Shown here: positions 53,277 through 62,335 of the stretch, one piece after another
Numbering within the stretch: position 1 is the stretch's first letter
Layout: each line of letters starts with the position of its first letter
Source: Thalassobaculum sp. OXR-137
Lineage (GTDB): Bacteria; Pseudomonadota; Alphaproteobacteria; Thalassobaculales; Thalassobaculaceae
Direction of reading: 5' to 3'
Length of the DNA stretch: 64,000 bases
Assembly: GCF_034377285.1 (NCBI RefSeq)
Contig: NZ_CP139715.1
Span: 3,642,001-3,706,000, forward strand
Translations under genes and position numbers: made by a program
The notes under the pieces: model-generated
Told to the model about the DNA's origin: nothing
What the model saw: the letters and a program-made list of their open reading frames with translations, nothing else
Databases searched by the model: none

Positions 53277-53669
53277 ATGGAAACCGAGTCGGGCCGCCAG
53301 CCGCGCGGCGAGATGCAGATCCGTACCATTGCCATGCCGGCCGACACAAACCCGAACGGCGACATCTTCGGCGGCTGGGTGCTGAGCCAGATGGATATCG
53401 CCGGCGGGCTCGCCGCCGCCCATCGGGCGCACGGCCGGGTGGCGACCGTGGGGATCGAGGCGATGACCTTCATCCGCCCGGTCAGCGTCGGCGATGTGAT
53501 CTGCTGCTACGGCCATATCGAGCGGGTCGGCACCACCTCGATCTCGGTGGCGATCGAGGTCTGGAAGATCCGCGGCTTCCAGGAGCGCGAGGAGCGGCTG
53601 CTGGTGACGGAAGGACGCTTCACCTACGTGGCGATCGACGAGGCGGGGAAGAAGCGGGCGATCGGCTGA
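53277..53669 (+). CDS. acyl-CoA thioesterase, YciA-like hotdog protein
   Basis: A 130-residue hotdog-fold thioesterase. TIAMPADTNPNGDIFGGWVLSQMDIAGGLAAAHRA is the YciA signature with the catalytic Asn/Asp region. RVATVGIEAMTFIRPVSVGD continues the hotdog helix and strands. It hydrolyses short- to medium-chain acyl-CoAs. ATG 53277 follows a GGGAAG. It is divergent from parE by 105 bp and lies 117 bp before an MscS gene of the same orientation. Confidence 0.92.
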   Translation: METESGRQPRGEMQIRTIAMPADTNPNGDIFGGWVLSQMDIAGGLAAAHRAHGRVATVGIEAMTFIRPVSVGDVICCYGHIERVGTTSISVAIEVWKIRGFQEREERLLVTEGRFTYVAIDEAGKKRAIG

Positions 53670-53786
53670 TCCGGTCTGGTCGTCCGCTGCGGAACCTTGC
53701 CCGCGTCGGCGCGTTGACTGACCACCGGGCGCCGGGACCAGGGGGCGGCTGGAGCACCGAAACCGGACCGGGCCGCCCGCAGATCC

Positions 53787-55070
53787 ATGACCTTTTCCGA
53801 TCTCGAATCCAGTCTTCTCACCCTGTGGGACGATACCGCCCAGCTTTGGCAGGGCGAGATCCTCGGCGTCAATATCGGGCTCCTGGCCGGCGGGATGGCG
53901 GTTCTGATCGTCTGCCTGATCCTTCCCAGCATCCTCGCCCGCGTGATCTCCCGCACGGTGGTGACCGTCGCCGATGACGGCCGGGCGTTGCATTACCGGC
54001 GCCTGCTGAACGCGGTGAAGGCGCCGTTGCGGCTGCTGCCGCCGATCATCGGCGCGCTGATCGCCCATCAGTATCTGGAGCCGGACACCACCCTGCGCTG
54101 GGCGATGGGCAATCTGGCGCGCTCGCTGCTGGTGGTGATGCTGTTCTGGGCGCTGTACCGGGCGGTCGATCCCTTCGTGCAGCTCAGCACCGGCCTGCGC
54201 CAGCGGCTGAGCGGACCCCTGGTAGACTGGCTGGCGAAATCCGCGAAGGTCGTCCTGGTGTTTCTCGGCGCCACCGCGGTGCTCGAGGTTTGGGGCGTCA
54301 ACGTGGTCGGCCTGCTCGCCGGCCTCGGGCTGGTCGGCGTCGCCGTGGCGCTGGGCGCCCAGGACCTGTTCAAGAACCTGATCTCCGGCATTCTGATCCT
54401 GGCCGAGCGCCGCTTCGAGAACGGCGACTGGATCGAGGTCGACGGGGTGATCGAGGGGACGGTGATGCAGATCGGCTTCCGCTCCACCTCCATCCGCCGG
54501 TTCGACCTGTCGCCGGTCTATGTGCCGAACACCAAGCTGTCGGACAACGCGCTGACCAACTTCTCCCGCATGCCGCAGCGCCGGATCTACTGGAGCATCG
54601 CGGTGGAATACCGCACCTCCATCGACCAACTCCGCGAGATCCGCGACGGGATCGAGGCCTATCTGACCGGCAACGACGAGTTCGTGCAGCCGGACCGGGG
54701 AACCCTGTTCGTGCGGGTGAACGACTTCTCCGACAGCGCCATCGAGATCCTGATCTACTGCTTCACCAACACCACCGACTGGGGCGAGTGGCTGGAGATC
54801 CGCGAGCGCTTCGCCTATCGCATCAAGGAAGTGGTCGAGGGTGCGGGGGCGGGCTTCGCCTTCCCGAGCCGGTCGCTCTATATCGAGAAGGACGACAGTG
54901 TCGACGGGCGCCCGGGCGATGAAGACTCCCCCGATGGGGAGAAGGGCGACCGCAGCCGGCCGGAACGCTATACCCCACCGTCCGGATCCGGCGGCCGCCG
55001 GCAGAGAGAGCGGCCTGGAACCACCAGCACCGAGCAGAACGAAGCCGGCGGGGAAGAGGAAGGCGAGTAG
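53787..55070 (+). CDS. MscS family mechanosensitive ion channel
   Basis: A 427-residue channel. Three to four helices precede the pore helix region VGLLAGLGLVGVAVALGAQDLFKNLISG, the TM3 Gly/Ala-rich pore of MscS. The beta domain follows with ERRFENGDWIEVDGVIEGTVMQIGFRST and VYVPNTKLSDNAL. A hydrophilic C-terminal tail (about 370-427) is rich in Asp, Glu, Arg and Gly and probably disordered. Such channels open under osmotic down-shock. The start ATG 53787 has no strong Shine-Dalgarno. Confidence 0.92.
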   Translation: MTFSDLESSLLTLWDDTAQLWQGEILGVNIGLLAGGMAVLIVCLILPSILARVISRTVVTVADDGRALHYRRLLNAVKAPLRLLPPIIGALIAHQYLEPDTTLRWAMGNLARSLLVVMLFWALYRAVDPFVQLSTGLRQRLSGPLVDWLAKSAKVVLVFLGATAVLEVWGVNVVGLLAGLGLVGVAVALGAQDLFKNLISGILILAERRFENGDWIEVDGVIEGTVMQIGFRSTSIRRFDLSPVYVPNTKLSDNALTNFSRMPQRRIYWSIAVEYRTSIDQLREIRDGIEAYLTGNDEFVQPDRGTLFVRVNDFSDSAIEILIYCFTNTTDWGEWLEIRERFAYRIKEVVEGAGAGFAFPSRSLYIEKDDSVDGRPGDEDSPDGEKGDRSRPERYTPPSGSGGRRQRERPGTTSTEQNEAGGEEEGE

Positions 55071-55142
55071 GGGACAGGCGGGGGCGTTGAGGTGGGCGAT
55101 CCCAGCCGGCACCACCGACAATGCTTCCTCTCCAACACCTCA

Positions 55143-55228
55143 CCGACTTCCCGGACGCGCCTTGCGCGATCCGGGACCGCGTTCTCGCGTCCGGTCAGGG
55201 TCCCGGATCGGGCCGTCCAGGAAGTCGG
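55143..55228. repeat. diverged palindromic repeat related to type B
   Basis: An 86 bp imperfect inverted repeat: the left arm CCGACTTCCCGGACGCG and GATCCGGGACC faces GGTCCCGGATC and GTCCAGGAAGTCGG. The core GATCCGGGA is shared with the type B copy at 7795-7909. It fills part of the 290 bp between the MscS gene and the end of glnA. Confidence 0.65.
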
Positions 55229-55299
55229 ATTTGGGGTAGGGAGGAGAAGCGGAGGACGGGCTGGAGCGGTGCGACCCACTTACCCCCGCCGAAACGCAA

Positions 55300-55325
55300 A
55301 CGGGCCGCCCCGAGGGACGGCCCGT
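55300..55325 (-). terminator. intrinsic terminator of the glnB-glnA operon
   Basis: Read on the minus strand, ACGGGCCG pairs with CGGCCCGT around a 10 nt loop, followed by TTTGCGTTT. It begins 38 bp after the glnA stop codon. Confidence 0.8.
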
Positions 55326-55362
55326 CGCGAAGAGGGACCCGGCCCGAAGGCCGGATGCCTGA

Positions 55363-56775
55363 TCAGTTCGAGTAGTACATGTCGAACTCGACCGGATGCG
55401 GGGTGTGCTCGAAGCGGTACACCTCTTCCATCTTCAGCTCGATGAAGCCGTCGATCTGGTCGTCGGTGAACACGCCGCCCTGGGTCAGGAACGCGCGGTC
55501 CTTGTCCAGGTTTTCCAGAGCCTCACGCAGCGAGCCGCAGACGGTCGGGATGTCCGACAGCTCTTCCGGCGGCAGGTCGTAGAGGTTCTTGTCCATCGGG
55601 TCGCCCGGATGGATCTTGTTCTGGATGCCGTCCAGACCGGCCATCAGCATCGCGGCGAAGCCGAGATACGGGTTGCCGGCCGGATCCGGGAACCGGACCT
55701 CGACGCGCTTGCCCTTCGGGCTGTTCACGTGCGGGATACGGCAGGAGGCCGAGCGGTTACGCGACGAGTAGGCCAGCAGCACCGGAGCCTCGAAGCCCGG
55801 GATCAGGCGCTTGTAGCTGTTGGTCGTCGAGTTCGTGAAGGCGTTGATCGCACGGGCATGCTTGATGATGCCGCCGATGTAATACAGCGCCATGTCGGAC
55901 AGGTCGGCATAACCCGAACCCGCGAACATCGGCTTGCCGTCCTTCCAGATCGACTGGTGCACGTGCATGCCCGAGCCGTTGTCGCCGGTGATCGGCTTCG
56001 GCATGAACGTCGCGGTCTTGCCGTAGGCGGCAGCGACCTGCTTCACCACGTACTTGTAGATCTGCATGTGGTCGGCGGTCTGCACCAGGGTGCCGAACTC
56101 CATGCCCAGCTCGTGCTGGGACGGCGCCACCTCGTGGTGGTGCTTCTCGACCTTCACGCCCATCTCGTCCATCACCGAGAGCATCTCGGAGCGGATGTCC
56201 TGGCCGCTGTCGACCGGCGGGACCGGGAAGTAGCCGCCCTTGACGCCCGGACGGTGCGCCAGGTTGCCTTCCTCGTACTCGCGCGAGGAGTTGTACGGGC
56301 CTTCCTCGTTGTCGACCGAGTACATGCCCTTGTTCATGCTGACTTCGATCTTCACGTCGTCGAAGATGAAGAACTCGGCTTCCGGACCGAAGAACGCGGT
56401 GTCGCCGATGCCCAGGCTGTCCATGTACTTGACGGCGGCCTTGGCGGTCGAGCGCGGGTCGCGCTCATACGGCTGACCGGTCGACGGCTCGACGATGTCG
56501 CAGGTGATGGCCAGAGTCGGCTGCGCAAAGAACGGATCCATGACCGCGGTGGCCAGGTCCGGCTTCAGGCCCATGTCGGACTCGTTGATCGCCTTCCAGC
56601 CGGCGATGGACGAGCCGTCGAACATGAAGCCCTCGACCAGGCTCTCCTCATCGATCGTGCGCACGTGCTGGGTGACGTGCTGGACCGCGCCGCGCGGGTC
56701 CGTGAAGCGGAGATCGACGTACTTAACGTCGTGCTCCTCGATCATCTTCATAACGTTCTTCACGTCGTCAGACAT
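55363..56775 (-). CDS. glnA: glutamine synthetase type I
   Basis: A 470-residue GSI enzyme, converting glutamate, ammonia and ATP to glutamine in the cytoplasm. Signature regions are [66 protein letters not shown] and [11 protein letters not shown]. The adenylylated Tyr lies in [10 protein letters not shown] at residue 399, so it is a GSI-beta enzyme regulated by GlnE. AGGAAGG precedes ATG 56775. It follows glnB by 108 bp and is transcribed from the promoter upstream of glnB, plus possibly its own. Confidence 0.97.
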   Translation of the reverse strand: MSDDVKNVMKMIEEHDVKYVDLRFTDPRGAVQHVTQHVRTIDEESLVEGFMFDGSSIAGWKAINESDMGLKPDLATAVMDPFFAQPTLAITCDIVEPSTGQPYERDPRSTAKAAVKYMDSLGIGDTAFFGPEAEFFIFDDVKIEVSMNKGMYSVDNEEGPYNSSREYEEGNLAHRPGVKGGYFPVPPVDSGQDIRSEMLSVMDEMGVKVEKHHHEVAPSQHELGMEFGTLVQTADHMQIYKYVVKQVAAAYGKTATFMPKPITGDNGSGMHVHQSIWKDGKPMFAGSGYADLSDMALYYIGGIIKHARAINAFTNSTTNSYKRLIPGFEAPVLLAYSSRNRSASCRIPHVNSPKGKRVEVRFPDPAGNPYLGFAAMLMAGLDGIQNKIHPGDPMDKNLYDLPPEELSDIPTVCGSLREALENLDKDRAFLTQGGVFTDDQIDGFIELKMEEVYRFEHTPHPVEFDMYYSN

Positions 56776-56883
56776 GGTTTCCTTCCTAACGTTGCCGTGG
56801 CGCCCCAGGACATGCCATGGGGGCCACACTCCCTCTCGATATGCCGGCCTGTTTGGACCGGCGCGTCGGGCCGCGAAGGCCCG

Positions 56884-57282
<399 letters not shown>

Positions 57283-57284
57283 TT

Positions 57285-57300
57285 AGCACGGTGTGTGCCA
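57285..57300 (-). promoter_or_regulatory. sigma-54 (-24/-12) promoter for glnB-glnA
   Basis: On the minus strand TGGCACACACCGTGCT keeps the invariant GG and GC ten bases apart and matches TGGCAC-N5-TTGCt except for one base in the -12 half. It is 63 bp upstream of the glnB start. Nitrogen-regulated glnBA operons of Azospirillum and relatives use such promoters with NtrC. Confidence 0.75.
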
Positions 57301-57454
57301 ACCCTCGCACCTTGGTTAGAGCCTTGATTTCCAAGCCTTCGGCCCGGATATCGGCGGGAGCGTTCGGGATAGTGTGCCTGAATTTTCGCCATTCGCATAA
57401 AACTCAGTCAACAGTCGCCCGCACCTTGTGCAAACGCCCCCGCCCTGCCGATTG

Positions 57455-58627
57455 TCAGTCCGCCAGCATCTCCTTGATGCGCCGGATCGCCTCGCGGATG
57501 TTCTCGGTTGAATTGGCATAGGAGAAGCGCAGATAGCCCTCTCCGTAGGCGCCGAAACTGGTGCCGGCGATCACCGCCACACCGGCCTCCTCGAGCAGCC
57601 GGGTCTGCAGCGCCTTCGCACCCAGGCCCGTGCCCTCGATGTTCGGAAAGGCGTAGAAGGCGCCGCCCGGCTCCACACAGCGGAAGCCCGGGATCTGGTT
57701 CAGCTCACCGACGATCACCCGGCGGCGGTCGTCGAACGCCTTCACCATCTCCTTCACCGCGTCCTGCGGGCCGTCCAGGGCCGCGAGACCGGCGAACTGG
57801 GTCGGGGCGTTGACGCAGCTGTGGCAGTTCACCGCCAGCTTCTCCGCGTGTCCGAAGACCGCCTTCGGCCAGACCGAGAAGCCGAGGCGCCAGCCGGTCA
57901 TGGCATAGGTCTTCGACCAGCCGTCCAGCAGGATCACCCGGTCGGCGATCTCCGGATAGGTCAGCAGGCTCACATGCTCGCGGCCGTCATACAGCATCTG
58001 GCTGTAGATCTCGTCCGACAGCAGATAGACGTTCGGCCACTTCTGCAGGCCGGCCACCAGCTTGTCGATCTCCTCCTTCGGCACCGCGCCGCCGGTCGGA
58101 TTGGCCGGCGAGTTGAGGATGATCAGGCTGGTCTTGTCGGTGATCTTGGCCAGCATTTCCTCGGCGGAGAAGGCGAAGCCGTTCTCTTCCGACAGCCGGT
58201 ACGGCACCGGCTTGGCGCCGGAGAACTTCACCGAGCTCTCGTAGATCGGGAAGCCGGGGTTGGGATACAGGATCTCGGTGCCGGGCTGGCCGAAGATCAG
58301 GCAGGCGAAGAACATGGTCGGCTTGCCGCCCGGCATGATCATGACCGTGTCCGGATCGACGGTGACGCCGTGGCGGGTGTTCAGGTCGCGGGCCACCGCC
58401 TGGCGGAGCTGCGGGATGCCGGCGGCCGGCGTGTAGCCGTGATGGCCGTCGCGCAGGGCCTTGATGCCGGCCTCCACGATATGCTCCGGCGTTTTGAAAT
58501 CGGGCTGGCCGATGCCGAGGTTGATGATGTCCTTGCCGGAGGCGGCAAGCGCGTTGGCGCGGGCGAGCACTTCAAAGGCGGTCTCGGTGCCGAGAACGGA
58601 CATCCGGTCAGCGAGCATGGCGGGCAT
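57455..58627 (-). CDS. class I pyridoxal-phosphate aminotransferase
   Basis: A 390-residue fold-type I aminotransferase. Motifs are INLGIGQPDFKTPEHI (substrate arm), YTPAAGIPQLRQAVA, NSPANPTGGAVPKEEI (Asn to PLP), LLSDEIYSQMLYDG (Asp, Tyr) and LDGWSKTYAMTGWRLGF (Schiff-base Lys and phosphate-binding Arg). It resembles aspartate/aromatic or alanine-type aminotransferases; exact substrates are not determined. GAGGAA lies 8 bp before ATG 58627. It is divergent from the dienelactone hydrolase gene across 141 bp. The 232 bp between it and glnB holds the glnB promoter and no gene. Confidence 0.9.
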   Translation of the reverse strand: MPAMLADRMSVLGTETAFEVLARANALAASGKDIINLGIGQPDFKTPEHIVEAGIKALRDGHHGYTPAAGIPQLRQAVARDLNTRHGVTVDPDTVMIMPGGKPTMFFACLIFGQPGTEILYPNPGFPIYESSVKFSGAKPVPYRLSEENGFAFSAEEMLAKITDKTSLIILNSPANPTGGAVPKEEIDKLVAGLQKWPNVYLLSDEIYSQMLYDGREHVSLLTYPEIADRVILLDGWSKTYAMTGWRLGFSVWPKAVFGHAEKLAVNCHSCVNAPTQFAGLAALDGPQDAVKEMVKAFDDRRRVIVGELNQIPGFRCVEPGGAFYAFPNIEGTGLGAKALQTRLLEEAGVAVIAGTSFGAYGEGYLRFSYANSTENIREAIRRIKEMLAD

Positions 58628-58768
58628 CGGGCGGTTCCTCGAAATCGTTCGTGTCTCAGGTGCGTTCTGGCGACGCTCGGAGCGGCAGTGATACGCTGCC
58701 GGCCGGAAAACCGCCAGACAGCGAAATCCAACAGAAACACGTCTGCCATCCAGAGGAAACAGCCGCAC

Positions 58769-59521
58769 ATGATCGAAGTCGTCGAGGACATCACCACCCC
58801 CGATGGGGCGATGGAGACCTTTATCGTCCGCCCGGAACGCGCCAGGGAAAACGGGGACCCGTATCCGGCCGTGCTGATGCTGATGGATGCGCCGGGAATC
58901 CGCGAGGAGCTGTACGACATGGCCCGGCGGCTGGCCACGGTCGGATACTGCGTGCTGCTGCCGAATTTGTACTACCGCGCCGGCCGCGACACGAAATACG
59001 GCCCGCATGTCCTGACCGCGGGCAGCGACGACCACACCGCCATGCGGGCGATACGCACCAAGATGACGATTCCGCCGGTGATGTCCGATGTGCAGGTGAT
59101 GTTCGACCATATCGACAGGGCCGGCATCGCCCGGCCGGGGCCGGTCGGCGTGCACGGCTACTGCATGAGCGGGCCGTATGCCCTGGCGGCGGCGGCCCGC
59201 TATCCCGACCGGGTGGCGGCGGCGGCCTCGTTCTACGGCACGTGGATCGTCAGCGACGCGGTGGAAAGTCCGCACGCCACCCTCGGCCAGGCCAAGGGCG
59301 AGCTCTATATAAGCTGTGCGGAGACCGACGATCTGGCGCCGCCGGACATGGTGGCCGAGCTGAAGCGGCTGTTCGACGCGTCAGGGGCGAAGGGGGAGCT
59401 GGAGGTGCATCCGGGCACCCATCACGGCTTCGCGTTCCCGAGCCGCTGGTGCTACGACAAGCAGGCCGGCGAACGGCATTGGGAGCGTCTCATCGCGCTC
59501 TATCGCCGGACTCTCGAATAA
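58769..59521 (+). CDS. dienelactone hydrolase family protein
   Basis: A 250-residue alpha/beta hydrolase with a Cys nucleophile. The elbow is VHGYCMSGPYAL, the acid is in CAETDDLAPP and the His in HPGTHHGFAFP, forming the Cys-Asp-His triad of dienelactone hydrolases. The N-terminal VEDITTPDGAMETFIVRPE is also typical. The family opens lactone rings in aromatic catabolism, but many members act on other esters. AGAGGAAA precedes ATG 58769. A strong GC hairpin followed by CTCTTT ends the transcript 50 bp downstream. Confidence 0.9.
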   Translation: MIEVVEDITTPDGAMETFIVRPERARENGDPYPAVLMLMDAPGIREELYDMARRLATVGYCVLLPNLYYRAGRDTKYGPHVLTAGSDDHTAMRAIRTKMTIPPVMSDVQVMFDHIDRAGIARPGPVGVHGYCMSGPYALAAAARYPDRVAAAASFYGTWIVSDAVESPHATLGQAKGELYISCAETDDLAPPDMVAELKRLFDASGAKGELEVHPGTHHGFAFPSRWCYDKQAGERHWERLIALYRRTLE

Positions 59522-59570
59522 AACTCATGTTGCGATGCAGCATGAATTATCCAGGTGCCGAAACAAGTAC

Positions 59571-59606
59571 GGCGCCGCCCCGGGGCGGGGGCGGCGCCGC
59601 TCTTTC
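59571..59606 (+). terminator. GC-rich terminator hairpin
   Basis: A perfect 12 bp stem (CGGCGCCGCCCC 59571-59582 with GGGGCGGCGCCG 59589-59600) has a 6 nt loop and is followed by CTCTTT. It ends the dienelactone hydrolase transcript and, read leftward, may also end the small gene at 59626-59826. Confidence 0.75.
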
Positions 59607-59625
59607 GGTAGCCGTTAAGCAGGGA

Positions 59626-59826
59626 CTAAACGGCTGCCGGATGGGCTCCGCCATGGGAGGCGGATTTGGTGTTGGTGAAGAGCGAGACGACCGGCTTGGT
59701 CAGCGCGGCGTAAGCGCTGCGGAACGCGGACTGAACCGCGAGCGCGCGCATCCGGCGACCGGCAGCGATGCCGCGCGCGATGTCTTGCTCGGTGATGGTG
59801 CGCATCTGGATCGTCTGGGTGGTCAT
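59626..59826 (-). CDS. small basic protein of unknown function
   Basis: I do not recognise this 66-residue protein. It begins at ATG 59826 with AGGAG 8 bp upstream, a convincing ribosome site. The N-terminus MTTQTIQMRTITEQDIARGI is followed by an Arg/Ala-rich amphipathic stretch (AAGRRMRALAVQSAFRSAYAAL) and a short hydrophobic patch (KPVVSLFTN). The general look is reminiscent of small DUF1127-like proteins, but no clear DIGI-type motif is present. It is divergent from a LysR gene with a dyad operator candidate between them, which suggests regulation by that LysR protein. Confidence 0.6.
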   Translation of the reverse strand: MTTQTIQMRTITEQDIARGIAAGRRMRALAVQSAFRSAYAALTKPVVSLFTNTKSASHGGAHPAAV

Positions 59827-59925
59827 GGCGTGTCTCCTGTCTGGGGCAACGCGGCGTGTTCCGTACCGGTGCCGTTCGTTGCTGATCACCAAGATGGTCT
59901 TCGCAACGCACAATGACAAATTCGT

Positions 59926-59943
59926 AATTCAAAGAAGTGAATT
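59926..59943. promoter_or_regulatory. dyad AATTCA-N6-TGAATT, candidate LysR operator
   Basis: A perfect 6+6 bp dyad with 6 bp spacer in an AT-rich stretch, between the small basic protein gene (start 59826) and the LysR gene (start 60008). The geometry fits a T-N11-A type LysR binding box controlling both. Confidence 0.5.
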
Positions 59944-60007
59944 TAGAAAAATCAATAATGCTCCGCACCCGGATCGGGGGTGACGGGCGGGCCGAGAGGA
60001 GCTTCCG

Positions 60008-60901
60008 ATGATCACCCTGCGCCAGGTCCGATACTTCCTCGCCGTCGCCGAGACCGAGAAGGTCTCCGCCGCCGCCACCAATCTGGGGATCTCCCAGTCG
60101 GCCATCACCCTGTCGGTGAAGGAGTTGGAGAACCAGCTCGGCGTCACCCTGTTCGAGCGCCGGGTCGGCGGCGTGGCGCTCACCCGCGAGGGGCAGAACT
60201 TCATCGCCCATGCCCGCAACATCGAGGCGGCGGTCGCCGACGCGGTCGCCGACATGCACCCGGACCGCACCGACGTGGAGGGAACGGTCAAGCTGGGGGT
60301 GACCAATGCCGGGGCCGGCTACTTCCTGGTGCCGCCGCTGGCCCGGTTCCAGCGGGCGTTCCCCAACGTGAAGGTCCAGCTTCTGGAGCGCGAGCGCGAG
60401 GAGATGGAGCGGCAGGTGCTGTCCGGCACGGTGGATATCGCGCTGCTGCTGACCTCCAACCTGTCGAACGCCCCGGACCTGGAGCATCGCGGCCTGTTCC
60501 AGAGCCCGCGCGGCGCCTGGGTGGCGACAAACCATCCGCTGGCGAGCCGCGACACGGTCAGCCGGGCCGACGTGATCGAGTACCCCTACGTGCTCTACCA
60601 GATCGACGAGGCCGACCGCTCGTCCCGCGAATACCTGGCCGCCTCCGGCCTGGAGCCCAAGGTGCTGTTCGAGACCACGTCCCTGGAGGCGCTGCGCAGC
60701 ATGGTCGCCACGGGGCAGGGGGTGACGATCCTGTCAAAGATGCTGTTCCGCCCCTGGTCGCTGGATGGCGGCCGGCTGGAATGGGTCCCGATCATCGACG
60801 CGCCGCCGCCGATGGAGATTGGCCTGGTCTGGCGCAAAGGCCACGAATTCTCCGCCGCCGAGGCCCGGCTGGTGGAGTATCTGGAGGCGGCGGTGCGCTA
60901 G
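60008..60901 (+). CDS. LysR-type transcriptional regulator
   Basis: A 297-residue LysR protein. The HTH is RQVRYFLAVAETEKVSAAATNLGISQSAITLSVKELENQLGVTLFER. The effector domain (about 92-295) includes VKLGVTNAGAGYFLVPPLARF and TGQGVTILSKML. It resembles the CynR/OxyR-like group that senses small ligands; the ligand is unknown. AGGAG lies just before ATG 60008. Likely targets are itself and the divergent small gene; the aminotransferase 87 bp downstream may be cotranscribed. Confidence 0.88.
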   Translation: MITLRQVRYFLAVAETEKVSAAATNLGISQSAITLSVKELENQLGVTLFERRVGGVALTREGQNFIAHARNIEAAVADAVADMHPDRTDVEGTVKLGVTNAGAGYFLVPPLARFQRAFPNVKVQLLEREREEMERQVLSGTVDIALLLTSNLSNAPDLEHRGLFQSPRGAWVATNHPLASRDTVSRADVIEYPYVLYQIDEADRSSREYLAASGLEPKVLFETTSLEALRSMVATGQGVTILSKMLFRPWSLDGGRLEWVPIIDAPPPMEIGLVWRKGHEFSAAEARLVEYLEAAVR

Positions 60902-60988
60902 CGGTGCGGGGATCTCCGGGGCCCGTTGCCGCCCGCGTCCCCCGGTGCTAAACCGCGCGACCCATATTGACGCACGGGGGACCGCCCG

Positions 60989-62173
60989 ATGAAGGCCGCC
61001 AATTCGCTCCTGTCCTCCTACGGCACCACGGTGTTCGAGGTGATGTCGCGGCTCGCCATCGAGCACAAGGCGATCAATCTCGGCCAGGGCTTCCCCGACG
61101 ACCGCGGCCCGGACCCGGTGCTGGAGCAGGCCTCCAAGGCGCTGTACGACCCGCCGAACCAGTATCCGCCGATGATGGGCGTGCCCGAGCTGCGCCAGGC
61201 GGTCGCCGCCCACAACAAGCGGTTCTACGGCCTCGATGTCGACTGGCAGAAGGAGGTCATGGTCTCCACCGGCGCCACCGAGGCGCTGGCGGCCTGCTTC
61301 CTGGCGCTGATCGAGCCCGGCGACGAGGTCGTCGTCATCGAGCCGCTCTACGACTGCTATCTGCCGATGATCCGGCGGGCCGGCGGCATTCCGCGCCCGG
61401 TGCGGCTGACCCCGCCGGAATGGAAGCTCGACCTGGAGGCCCTGGAGGCGTCGTTCAGCGACCGCACCAAGATGATCGTGGTCAACGATCCGCAGAACCC
61501 GGCCTCGAAGGTCTACAGCCGCGAGGAACTGACGGCGATCGCCGATCTCTGCCAGAAGTACGACGCCTACGCCCTGTGCGACGAGGCCTACGAGCATCTG
61601 GCCTTCGACGGCCGCCCGCATATCCCGCTGATGACCCTGGACGGCATGCGCGAGCGCTGCGTGCGGATCGGCTCGGCCGGCAAGACCTTCTCGCTGACCG
61701 GCTGGAAGGTCGGCTACGTCACCGCGCCGGAGCACTTGCTGGGACCGATCTCCAAGGCGCACCAGTTCCTGGTCTTCACCACCGCGCCGAACCTGCAGCG
61801 CGCGGTCGCCTTCGGGCTGAACCAGGACGATTCGTATTTCGACGGGCTGCGCGACGAGATGGCGCGGCGCCGCGACCGGCTGACCGAGGGCCTGACCTCC
61901 ATCGGCCTGGCGCCGGTGACCTGCCAGGGCACGTATTTCCTGTTCGTCGACGTCGCCGCCCATCTCTACGACGCGGAGACGGACGAGGGGTTCTGCCGCC
62001 GGCTGGTGACCGATGCCGGGGTGGCCGCCGTCCCGGTCTCCGCCTTCTATCTCGACCCGCAGAGCGCGCCGCGGAACTACATCCGTTTCTGCTTCGCCAA
62101 GCAGGACCCGGTGCTCGACGGGGCGGTGGAGAAGCTGGGAACGTATTTGAAGGAGGTCGGCCTCGGCATTTAG
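60989..62173 (+). CDS. class I aminotransferase, DapC/methionine-kynurenine aminotransferase-like
   Basis: A 394-residue fold-type I PLP enzyme. NLGQGFPDDRGPDPVLEQA, QYPPMMGVPELRQAVA, VNDPQNPASKVYSREEL, LCDEAYEHLAFDG and GSAGKTFSLTGWKVGYV (Schiff-base Lys) match the group containing kynurenine aminotransferase, methionine aminotransferase YbdL and N-succinyl-DAP aminotransferase. GGGGGA precedes ATG 60989. It is followed 66 bp later by tRNA-His. A role in lysine/methionine metabolism is plausible but not proved. Confidence 0.88.
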   Translation: MKAANSLLSSYGTTVFEVMSRLAIEHKAINLGQGFPDDRGPDPVLEQASKALYDPPNQYPPMMGVPELRQAVAAHNKRFYGLDVDWQKEVMVSTGATEALAACFLALIEPGDEVVVIEPLYDCYLPMIRRAGGIPRPVRLTPPEWKLDLEALEASFSDRTKMIVVNDPQNPASKVYSREELTAIADLCQKYDAYALCDEAYEHLAFDGRPHIPLMTLDGMRERCVRIGSAGKTFSLTGWKVGYVTAPEHLLGPISKAHQFLVFTTAPNLQRAVAFGLNQDDSYFDGLRDEMARRRDRLTEGLTSIGLAPVTCQGTYFLFVDVAAHLYDAETDEGFCRRLVTDAGVAAVPVSAFYLDPQSAPRNYIRFCFAKQDPVLDGAVEKLGTYLKEVGLGI

Positions 62174-62239
62174 GTTGACGCCAGGGCGGGGCTGGAATAA
62201 CAAACGCCTCCGCCGAGCCGAGATGGTTCGGCGCCCGGT

Positions 62240-62317
<78 letters not shown>

Positions 62318-62335
62318 ATTCCCTACACTGTCGGC

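Noticed and set aside
51159-55121. A 1320-residue version of the ParE frame, extending through the thioesterase and MscS genes
   Set aside because: The extension lies antisense to two real genes and has shadow composition; the ATPase motifs begin right after ATG 53171.
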